From the NCBI GenBank assembly GCA_002348465.1, contig DEBI01000125.1, positions 1-6,727 of the forward strand: DNA of 6,727 nt. Reading direction: 5' to 3'. This stretch comes from Gemmatimonadales bacterium UBA2960. Lineage in GTDB: Bacteria; Gemmatimonadota; Gemmatimonadetes; Longimicrobiales; Gaopeijiaceae. Below the pieces are notes generated by a model. It was not told where the DNA came from. It worked only from the letters and a program-made list of their open reading frames with translations, and did no database searches. The position numbers were made by a program, and so were the translations under genes. This document shows positions 1 to 5,593 of this stretch, piece after piece (position 1 is the stretch's first letter; each line of letters begins with the position of its first letter).

Positions 1-1
1 G

Positions 2-328
2 TTTGATTTTTTGGTAGTTCTCGTGACGCTGAGTGGTTCCGGGTCCTTACAGTTGATGCCAGCAATTGTAGGTGTCTGCTTCCCAATGCGTCGAACATTG
101 ACCAGAACAGGAGTTCTCGCCGGACTGCTTGTCGGGCTCGCTGTCCTATACGTCACTCTCGTTGTAACACCTCATCCCTTTGGGCTTCATGGGGGTGTGT
201 GGGCATTACTCCTCAACACCGCTGTCGCAGTGGTCGTGTCGGCAGTTACTGAAGAGCCGACGGAAGAAACACTCAATCGCATCCACGGAGAACTGGAGCG
301 ACAGATCTATCCGGAGATTTCTAGATGA
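2..328 (+). CDS. Sodium:solute symporter (SSS family), C-terminal part only; 5' end lies outside the window
   Basis: The reading frame is open to the left edge, so this is the last 108 residues of a longer gene; the TTG at 11 is internal. The family uses the Na+ gradient to drive uptake of small organic solutes across the inner membrane. Three hydrophobic stretches are visible, at about residues 1-27, 36-56 and 63-80, followed by a polar acidic tail. The last membrane segment and tail (GVWALLLN, VVVSAVTEEPTEE) follow the same pattern as the end of the full-length SSS protein at 1595-3298 (LGMLLNFAV, VVSRMTHEPPEE), which supports the family call. The surrounding sequence differs, so it is not a recent copy of that gene. 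The stop overlaps the next start by 4 bases (ATGA), which implies translational coupling to the peptidase gene. The substrate cannot be judged, because the substrate and Na+ sites lie in the missing part. Confidence 0.8.
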   Translation, partial: FDFLVVLVTLSGSGSLQLMPAIVGVCFPMRRTLTRTGVLAGLLVGLAVLYVTLVVTPHPFGLHGGVWALLLNTAVAVVVSAVTEEPTEETLNRIHGELERQIYPEISR

Positions 329-1272
329 CATATAGCACGAATGACTTGGGGACTGCACAACTGAGCCGACCGAGTCGCACGACCCATCTGGTCCTGTTTG
401 CCTTGTTGATGATTTCTTTGCTTGGGACTTCCACAATCGAAGCCCAGCAGGCTGCATCGCTACCCAAGGTGGGGCCCGAACGGGGCTCTCTGGTGATCGT
501 AGGAGGAGCAATGCGTTCCGCTGAGATCTACGAGCGCTTTATTGATCTCGCTGGGGGTCCCGATGCGCATATAGTACTCGTCCCTACAGCCGGAGGTGCG
601 GAGGAGTACGACGAGTTCTATCAAGGTATGAACGCTTGGCGTGATCATGGGGCGCGCAACTTAACGCTGCTTCATACCACCGATCCCGCAGAAGCTGACA
701 CCGACGCGTTTGTAGAACCGCTCAAGAGAGCGGCTGGTGTGTTCTTCTTCGGAGGACGTCAGTGGAGGTTGGTCGATGCCTATGGAGGAACGAAGGCCGA
801 GCAAGCGTTTCAGGAAGTTCTCGACCGAGGTGGGGTGATCGGAGGCTCGTCGGCAGGGGCATCGATCCAGGGGTCGTTCCTGGTCAGGGGAGACACCCGA
901 ACGAACACGATTATGATGGGAGACCATCAGCGGGGCTTCGGTTACCTGCGCGATGTCGGGATTGATCAGCACGTGCTGATGCGGAACCGTCAGTTCGACC
1001 TGATCGAGGTGATCGAGACTCACCCCGAACTGCTAGGAATAGGAATCGACGAGGATACTGCTCTTGTTGTCCAAGGCGACCAAGCCCAAGTGATCGGAAA
1101 ATCCTTTGTGTTGGTGTATGACAATCAAGTGACGACTGGAGAGAATGGTAAGTTTTATTTCCTAGCGCCTGGTGATCGGTTGAACTTGGCGACCCGCGAA
1201 AGCATGAGGCCAAGTATGATTCAGAGCCCGATCCAAGGTGTCCAGAAGAAACGGTGGGGGAGTGGTTCATGA
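325..1272 (+). CDS. Secreted cyanophycinase-like serine peptidase (peptidase family S51)
   Basis: This 315-residue protein resembles cyanophycinases, serine exopeptidases that release beta-Asp-Arg dipeptides from cyanophycin. Residues 1-40 look like a Sec signal peptide: a long polar N-region, a hydrophobic core at about 21-33, and a likely cut after IEA40 before QQ. The mature part has the S51 layout: an early glycine-rich strand (LVIVGGAM, 56-63), FFGGRQ at 141-146, and the nucleophile elbow GGSSAGAS at 173-180 with Ser176 as probable nucleophile. It continues with DQHVLMRNR from 214 (His216 the likely catalytic His), GIDEDTA at 240-246, and a closing strand ending VLVYD. All recognisable catalytic positions are intact. 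The ATG at 325 overlaps the previous stop (ATGA), and GGAGA at 313-317 lies 7 bases upstream, which supports this start. Family membership is firm. Cyanophycin as the substrate is inference; other S51 members cut aspartyl dipeptides. Confidence 0.9.
   Translation: MTYSTNDLGTAQLSRPSRTTHLVLFALLMISLLGTSTIEAQQAASLPKVGPERGSLVIVGGAMRSAEIYERFIDLAGGPDAHIVLVPTAGGAEEYDEFYQGMNAWRDHGARNLTLLHTTDPAEADTDAFVEPLKRAAGVFFFGGRQWRLVDAYGGTKAEQAFQEVLDRGGVIGGSSAGASIQGSFLVRGDTRTNTIMMGDHQRGFGYLRDVGIDQHVLMRNRQFDLIEVIETHPELLGIGIDEDTALVVQGDQAQVIGKSFVLVYDNQVTTGENGKFYFLAPGDRLNLATRESMRPSMIQSPIQGVQKKRWGSGS
1257..1262 (+). promoter_or_regulatory. Shine-Dalgarno site that fixes the start of the DUF4212 gene
   Basis: GGGGAG lies 6 bases before the ATG at 1269, inside the end of the peptidase gene. 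An in-frame GTG at 1254 would add five residues, but it sits on top of this site and has no ribosome site of its own. The ATG also forms the same ATGA stop/start overlap used at the other two junctions of this operon, so 1269 is preferred. Confidence 0.6.
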
Positions 1273-1598
1273 TTGAGTCCTTCTCGAATGGTCAGGAAGG
1301 CGTCCAGCACTCTGTCACTGATCAAGGCACGGCGGCGCGGCATGCGGAGTACTGGCGTCGCAATATCCGTCTTTTGGGTGCCCTGCTCATGGTGTGGTTC
1401 GTAGTCTCATACCTGTGCGGGATCGTATTCGCGGAAGCGCTGAATGCCTTCACGCTTCCGTTCTCGAACTTCCCACTCGGCTTCTGGTTTGCTCAACAGG
1501 GTGCGATCTACGTGTTCGTGATCCTGATCTTTGTCTACGTGAAGCTCATGAATGATCTCGATCAAGAGTTCGATGTGGACGAGGGAGAGGGGGCATGA
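1269..1598 (+). CDS. DUF4212 small membrane subunit of an Na+/solute symporter
   Basis: This 109-residue protein has the DUF4212 architecture. A polar N-terminus carries the signature YWRRN at 28-32. A first membrane helix spans about 35-55, a short linker contains PLGFWFAQQG at 69-78, a second helix spans about 72-92, and the tail is acidic (LDQEFDVDEGEG). The family is nearly always encoded just before a VC_2705-type SSS transporter, as here, and is thought to be its accessory subunit. The role parallels that of small DUF485 proteins beside acetate symporters. Its biochemical function is not established. The ATG at 1269 overlaps the peptidase stop by 4 bases, and the stop overlaps the large-subunit start by 4 bases, so stoichiometric coupled translation is likely. 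Length and motifs are typical and nothing is broken. Confidence 0.93.
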   Translation: MIESFSNGQEGVQHSVTDQGTAARHAEYWRRNIRLLGALLMVWFVVSYLCGIVFAEALNAFTLPFSNFPLGFWFAQQGAIYVFVILIFVYVKLMNDLDQEFDVDEGEGA

Positions 1599-3298
1599 GC
1601 GTCCAGACTTGGACCTTCCTCTTGGTCGCGGCATCGTTCGCACTCTATATCGGGATTGCCGTGTGGTCGCGAGCGTCGTCGACCAAGGATTTCTACGTTG
1701 CGGGAGGGGGTGTATCCCCTCTAGCCAATGGGATGGCGACGGCGGCTGACTGGATGAGTGCGGCCTCGTTCATTTCGATGGCCGGTCTCATTTCTTTTAT
1801 GGGATACGACGGATCGGTTTATCTGATGGGGTGGACCGGCGGGTATGTCCTACTTGCTCTGTTGCTCGCTCCATACCTGCGGAAGTATGGAGCTTTTACT
1901 GTCCCCGATTTCGTCGGCGATCGCTACTACTCGCAGCTAGCGCGCATTGTCGCTGTGGTATGTGCAATTTTCGTCTCATTCACCTACGTGGCGGGCCAGA
2001 TGCGTGGTGTGGGGATCGTTTTTGGACGTTTCTTGGAAGTAGACGTGAATGTTGGCGTGGGGATTGGGATGGCGATCGTCTTCTTCTACGCCGTGCTCGG
2101 GGGTATGAAAGGCATCACATACACCCAGGTAGCACAGTACTGCGTTCTAATCTTTGCGTTCATGGTGCCGGCGATCTTCCTATCACTGATGATCACCGGG
2201 ACACCGATTCCACAGTTTGGCCTTGGTGGTGTAGACCAGGCTTCTGGGATGCCGCTGCTTGAGCGATTGAACGGGCTTCACCAAGAATTGGGATTCGGTC
2301 CCTACACGAGTGGGACCAAGTCCACGCTTGACGTCTTCTTCATAACTGCGGCGTTGATGGTAGGGACAGCAGGTCTCCCGCACGTGATTATCCGCTTCTA
2401 TACCGTGCCACGAGTGCGGGACGCGCGGATCTCGGTGGGCTGGGCCCTCCTGTTCATTTCGCTACTCTACACTACTGCGCCTGCCGTAGCTGTTTTCGCT
2501 CGGACCAATCTTATCAATTCGGTCCAAGATGTGCCCTATTCATCGGTACCAGAATGGTTCACAAAATGGGAAGATACCGGTCTTATTTCCTTCGATGATG
2601 CGAACGGGGATGGGCGGATTCAGTATGTGGGCCCGGAGTCTCCACTGACGAATGAGCTCACAGTTGATCGCGATATTATGGTCCTCGCGAATCCGGAGAT
2701 CGCGAACCTGCCGGCGTGGGTGATTGGTCTAGTTGCGGCGGGAGGACTTGCAGCCGCGCTCTCGACCGCTGCGGGCTTATTGCTAGTGATTTCTTCGGCG
2801 GTGAGCCACGATTTGCTCAAACGAAGTTTGATGCCGGAAATCACTGAAAAGCAGGAGCTCATGGCCGCCCGTATCGCTGCGGGTGTTGCCGTCTTTGTGG
2901 CTGGGTACTTTGGAATGAATCCGCCTGGCTTTGTTGCTCAGGTGGTGGCATTTGCATTCGGTCTCGCTGCCTCGTCGTTCTTCCCCGCGATTATTCTTGG
3001 GATCTTCTCTAAGCGGACGACAAGAGAAGGCGCGATTTTGGGAATGGTCAGCGGGATCACGTTTACGGCTGCGTACATAGTCTACTTCAACTTCGTGAAC
3101 CCGGGTGCGAACAGCGCCGACAACTGGTGGTTCGGGATTAGTCCCGAGGGTATAGGGACACTCGGTATGCTCCTGAACTTCGCAGTTACTATGGTGGTGT
3201 CACGTATGACACATGAACCGCCGGAAGAGGTGCAGGCTCTGGTCGACTCGATTCGCGTACCTAGGGGGGCTGGGGAGGCCCACGAATTCAGTATGTGA
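1595..3298 (+). CDS. Sodium:solute symporter large subunit, VC_2705-like subfamily
   Basis: This 567-residue polytopic inner-membrane protein is a full-length SSS transporter of the subfamily paired with DUF4212. Family landmarks in order are KDFYVAGGGVSPLANGMATAADWMSAASF at 31-59 (helix 1 region, given here as landmark residues Y34, G37-G39 and W53), the GGMKGITYTQVAQY segment from 169, LPHVIIRFYTVP at 261-272, and GGLAAALSTAAG at 383-394. In the last of these, Ser390 and Thr391 match the sodium-2 site positions of SSS proteins. A hydrophilic loop at about 305-372 contains the EF-hand-like motif DANGDGRI at 335-342. The C-terminus ends SIRVPRGAG, as is common in this subfamily. The start overlaps the DUF4212 stop (ATGA), and GGGAG at 1583-1587 lies 7 bases upstream. 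The transported solute cannot be read from the sequence; small carboxylates are the usual guess for relatives, and linkage to a peptidase leaves amino-acid-derived products open. Confidence 0.93.
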   Translation: MSVQTWTFLLVAASFALYIGIAVWSRASSTKDFYVAGGGVSPLANGMATAADWMSAASFISMAGLISFMGYDGSVYLMGWTGGYVLLALLLAPYLRKYGAFTVPDFVGDRYYSQLARIVAVVCAIFVSFTYVAGQMRGVGIVFGRFLEVDVNVGVGIGMAIVFFYAVLGGMKGITYTQVAQYCVLIFAFMVPAIFLSLMITGTPIPQFGLGGVDQASGMPLLERLNGLHQELGFGPYTSGTKSTLDVFFITAALMVGTAGLPHVIIRFYTVPRVRDARISVGWALLFISLLYTTAPAVAVFARTNLINSVQDVPYSSVPEWFTKWEDTGLISFDDANGDGRIQYVGPESPLTNELTVDRDIMVLANPEIANLPAWVIGLVAAGGLAAALSTAAGLLLVISSAVSHDLLKRSLMPEITEKQELMAARIAAGVAVFVAGYFGMNPPGFVAQVVAFAFGLAASSFFPAIILGIFSKRTTREGAILGMVSGITFTAAYIVYFNFVNPGANSADNWWFGISPEGIGTLGMLLNFAVTMVVSRMTHEPPEEVQALVDSIRVPRGAGEAHEFSM

Positions 3299-3369
3299 TG
3301 CCCGGTCCGATGCGGCATTCGGCGGAAGTGCCCTTGTTGAAGCTAATTCTGGCTCAGAACCGTCCCATA
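3299..3369. other. Convergent intergenic gap with weak hairpins only
   Basis: These 71 bases separate two genes that end towards each other. Two small hairpins can be drawn. One is at 3307-3322 (CCGATG paired with CATTCGG around one bulged T). The other is at 3347-3359 (TTCTG, loop GCT, CAGAA). Neither is followed on either strand by a run of T, so neither is a convincing intrinsic terminator. Rho-dependent termination or read-through is possible. No small gene is apparent. Confidence 0.3.
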
Positions 3370-4020
3370 TCATCCTGAGTCGTCGCTACGTTCTGTCTCT
3401 TGGGCTCGAAAGATTGGAACGGCTGCAACCGCTCCTGACACGGGTGCCAAGATGTATATCCACATCGAGCTCACGGGCCCGCTATTCACCATGACATCTA
3501 TGATGATGGGACCTAGGGCGACCGCCGGATTGAAGACAGCTCCCGACATGTCTCCTACTGCGACTATCCCCGCGGTAACGGTTAGGCCAATGGCGATCCC
3601 ATAGTATGCGTTCCCGCGGGTTCTTTGAGACATGGCCACGTTGAGGATCACGAGCATTAGCAAGAACGTGAAGAGGAATTCAGATAACAACACGTAATGC
3701 AGTTGGTATTCTGGGTTGGGTATTGGCGCAAACGTTTGGCCTGAGATGAAGTACACGCACGTAGACGCGAGAAATGATCCCACAACCTGCGCCGCCAGAT
3801 AGGGAGCTACATCTTTTCGCTGCACTCCTCCTGCGAGCAGGAAGCCCAGAGTGACCGCGGGGTTGTAGTGAGCCCCTGAGATGTGTCCGCCCATGTAGAC
3901 GAGCGCGCTTAGCCCGAATCCGATTGCTAAAGGGCCCATAGGATCGTTGTTCGTGACGCTCATTCCGATCGTCAGAACCAGGAAGAAAGCGCCTATCAAC
4001 TCTGTGATGTATTTCTTCAT
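3370..4020 (-). CDS. Aquaporin-family (MIP) channel with two NPA motifs and an atypical selectivity filter
   Basis: This 216-residue inner-membrane protein has the duplicated MIP fold: about six membrane helices and two half-helices carrying NPA motifs at 53-55 (GAHYNPAVTLG) and 164-166 (GAVFNPAVALG). MIP channels pass water, glycerol or other small neutral solutes. In most, an Arg directly follows the second NPA and forms the selectivity filter; here that residue is Val167. The helix-5 filter position, 12 residues before Asn164, is near Ile152 rather than the His of water-specific channels. The N-terminus MKKYITELIGAFFLVLTIG is typical of a bacterial subgroup that shares this NPAV pattern, so the change is probably a subfamily trait rather than damage. 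The ATG at 4018-4020 has AAGGG at 4024-4028 as a possible, closely spaced ribosome site. The gene lies 66 bases downstream of the amidohydrolase on the same strand and is probably co-transcribed. Specificity is unknown. Confidence 0.92.
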   Translation of the reverse strand: MKKYITELIGAFFLVLTIGMSVTNNDPMGPLAIGFGLSALVYMGGHISGAHYNPAVTLGFLLAGGVQRKDVAPYLAAQVVGSFLASTCVYFISGQTFAPIPNPEYQLHYVLLSEFLFTFLLMLVILNVAMSQRTRGNAYYGIAIGLTVTAGIVAVGDMSGAVFNPAVALGPIIIDVMVNSGPVSSMWIYILAPVSGAVAAVPIFRAQETERSDDSG

Positions 4021-4086
4021 TCGCCCTTACCGTTCCCGCGCACAGGCTGAGCTTTCCGTAATGGGCTAGAGCAGGAAATCCGGTCG

Positions 4087-5364
4087 CTAGCGCACTGGCT
4101 GACCTGCTACGTATACCTGCTCGAGACTCCTGGTGTTTTGCAGGGATTCAAGGGGATTCTCTCCCAGTACCATGAAGTCAGCCCACATTCCAGGCGCTAT
4201 TACGCCTCGGTCATCAAGATCAAGGCAGGAGGCTGAGACGCTGGTCGCACTCATGAGAACCTGCTCCGGTGTCAGGCCTGCCTCTCCCATCATCCACAGC
4301 TCCATATGTTCGAAATATCCGGGGAACCGACCACCCGGGCCTGCGTCTGTCCCCATAGCTACCGGTAGGCCTGCGTCGGCGACGGCCTTCACGTTACGAA
4401 GCGCTACTTCTAGAGCCGTACGGTAACCTGCCGCGGTTCTGCTAGATGCCATCCGATCCATGAACACTGGATCGGACACTCGGGCAACCTCTCCGGCGTG
4501 GGCATGTTCGGTGAAGAACGGATCGTCGAAAAACCCGGGGCGTTTTCCGTACACGAAAGTACTGACTTCACGGGTTAATGTGGGCACGTAGCAGACTTTG
4601 GTTTCCCTCAACTGTTTCAAGAATCCTACGTCTACGTCCACGTCTCTCACCGAGTGTGCTACAAGTGATGTTCCCATGTCGAGAAGTTTCTTGGCGTCCT
4701 CCAGGTAGAAGAGATGGGTAGCGAGAGGTAGCCCATTCTCATTCGCAACGTCTAGGACAGCCTGCACGGACTCCCAGGGCATCTTGGTTCCTGTTCCGAG
4801 GTTGTCGTCGACTCGCAGTTTCAGCCAGTCAACTCCAGCCTCAACGTTAGCTTGTGCGTCTGTTCTTGCTTTACTTGGAAACGGGGAGGGCGGGATTACA
4901 GGGCCTGCTGCTAGCAGGCGGGCTCTTGGGTCCGTTGGGTGAGCAGCATCACGGGTCGCTATGACCGCGTCTGTATCCCCGAGGCTGTTAACCGTCGTTA
5001 CGCCATATTTAGCAAATAGTTCAAGGTCCCCCCTGACGCGCTCTATTTCGTCTTCTATGGATTCGTCTGCCCATAGACCGCTGAGGTGTCCGTGTGCATT
5101 GACGAGCCCAGGTATGACGTACCGGCCGGACAAATCTATCGTTTCAGTAATATCTGCTCCGTTAGGTGCAGAGCCGTCGGAGGATACACTCACAATCCGT
5201 CCGTCTCTCACGAACAACGTTGTGTTGGCTTGAGCGGGGCTACCTGTGCCATCCCACACGGTTGCGCCCGAGAAGGCGGTCATCGGCGACCCTGTCTCCG
5301 GTGAGGAGCAGGCGGCGCAGATAAGCAAGGTCGTCAGGGCGGGGTAGAGTCGTTTCATATCCAT
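4087..5364 (-). CDS. Lipoprotein metal-dependent amidohydrolase (imidazolonepropionase/prolidase-like group)
   Basis: This 425-residue protein belongs to the amidohydrolase superfamily, metal hydrolases that cut C-N bonds in peptides, lactams and similar compounds. Residues 1-19 form a lipoprotein-type signal (KR, hydrophobic core, CAAC) with Cys19 as the probable lipidated residue, so the enzyme likely sits on a membrane facing the periplasm. Cys at -3 of the lipobox is unusual. The catalytic domain has the full metal set: H91 and H93 (NAHGHL), K182 in DWLKLRVDD as the likely bridging lysine, H217 (ATHLF), H237 (VAHSVRD) and D340 (GTDAGP). A beta-sandwich half is built from the N-terminal strands (TVWDGTG, 35-41) and the C-terminal GVIAPGMWADFMVLGENP, 387-404. 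Characterised relatives include X-Pro and X-Arg/Lys dipeptidases, but the group is very diverse and the substrate is not predictable. No clear Shine-Dalgarno precedes the ATG at 5362-5364; Met3 is a possible alternative. Confidence 0.92.
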   Translation of the reverse strand: MDMKRLYPALTTLLICAACSSPETGSPMTAFSGATVWDGTGSPAQANTTLFVRDGRIVSVSSDGSAPNGADITETIDLSGRYVIPGLVNAHGHLSGLWADESIEDEIERVRGDLELFAKYGVTTVNSLGDTDAVIATRDAAHPTDPRARLLAAGPVIPPSPFPSKARTDAQANVEAGVDWLKLRVDDNLGTGTKMPWESVQAVLDVANENGLPLATHLFYLEDAKKLLDMGTSLVAHSVRDVDVDVGFLKQLRETKVCYVPTLTREVSTFVYGKRPGFFDDPFFTEHAHAGEVARVSDPVFMDRMASSRTAAGYRTALEVALRNVKAVADAGLPVAMGTDAGPGGRFPGYFEHMELWMMGEAGLTPEQVLMSATSVSASCLDLDDRGVIAPGMWADFMVLGENPLESLQNTRSLEQVYVAGQPVR

Positions 5365-5370
5365 AAGCTG

Positions 5371-5399
5371 AAATTACGGGGTGGCTAACTCTGTCGCAA
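5371..5399 (-). promoter_or_regulatory. Candidate leaderless promoter of the amidohydrolase gene
   Basis: Read on the minus strand, TTGCGA (5394-5399) and TAATTT (5371-5376) are separated by 17 bases. The -10 hexamer ends 6 bases before the ATG, which would place the transcription start at the A of the start codon. This fits the lack of a Shine-Dalgarno there. The hexamers match the sigma-70 consensus only partly (4 of 6 and 3 of 6), so this is a suggestion based on spacing. Confidence 0.3.
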
Positions 5400-5424
5400 A
5401 ACTGAGCCTCAAGGCCGGTGACCA

Positions 5425-5439
5425 ACCCTCTATTAGGGT
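5425..5439. repeat. Inverted repeat ACCCT-N5-AGGGT, possible operator
   Basis: A perfect 5-base inverted repeat with a 5-base AT-rich centre (CTATT) lies about 60 bases upstream of the amidohydrolase start. The size and symmetry suit a dimeric regulator, but such short repeats also arise by chance. No regulator gene is present in the window to link it to. Confidence 0.25.
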
Positions 5440-5490
5440 AGATGCTCACCACCAAAGAGAGTTCTGGCAGAGCCCAATACCCGCAAGTAC

Positions 5491-5508
5491 TTTTGGAGGG
5501 AGTTTTGG
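5491..5508. repeat. Direct repeat TTTTGG spaced 12 bases
   Basis: TTTTGG occurs at 5491-5496 and 5503-5508, so the start-to-start distance is 12 bases, close to one helical turn. It sits just upstream of the AT-rich stretch TTTAAAT at 5511-5517, where a plus-strand promoter could be. It could be an activator-type direct repeat; chance is equally possible. Confidence 0.2.
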
Positions 5509-5567
5509 CGTTTAAATCTCTCGGAAGGAATGCAGTTCAGCCGTCCTGACGATGGCGTGCCGAATCG

Positions 5568-5578
5568 AGTGACTCACT
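5568..5578. repeat. 11-base palindrome AGTGACTCACT
   Basis: This is a perfect palindrome centred on C5573, 16 bases before the proposed TTG start of the cytochrome gene. It could be an operator overlapping the 5' leader or a small RNA stem too tight to fold well. No functional evidence is visible. Confidence 0.2.
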
Positions 5579-5593
5579 ACAGCCCGAATTTCC

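Larger units (their letters stand above)
5365..5593. promoter_or_regulatory. Divergent intergenic region between the amidohydrolase and cytochrome genes
   Basis: These 229 bases lie between two genes transcribed away from each other, so promoters for both should be here. On the minus strand a candidate promoter abuts the amidohydrolase start. On the plus strand no strong -35/-10 pair was found; an AT-rich stretch around 5511-5517 is the best place for one. Three short elements (an inverted repeat, a direct repeat and a palindrome) are listed separately. Two short plus-strand reading frames, starting at ATG 5530 (39 codons) and ATG 5552 (6 codons), lack supporting features. Confidence 0.45.

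Noticed and set aside
1254..1268. GTG at 1254 as the start of the DUF4212 gene
   Set aside because: It would sit on the ribosome site GGGGAG that serves the ATG at 1269, and the ATG reproduces the ATGA overlap seen at the other junctions.
3260..3280. G-rich run near the end of the SSS gene as a possible frameshift or quadruplex site
   Set aside because: The reading frame continues through it into SIRVPRGAG, a normal C-terminus for this subfamily, so no frameshift is needed; the G runs are too irregular for a confident quadruplex.
2..3298. Tandem duplication of one symporter gene
   Set aside because: The two SSS C-termini share only the family pattern, not close identity, and only one is preceded by DUF4212 in the window, so they look like different subfamilies.
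3347..3359. Hairpin TTCTG-GCT-CAGAA as an intrinsic terminator for the converging genes
   Set aside because: The stem is only five base pairs and no T tract follows on either strand.
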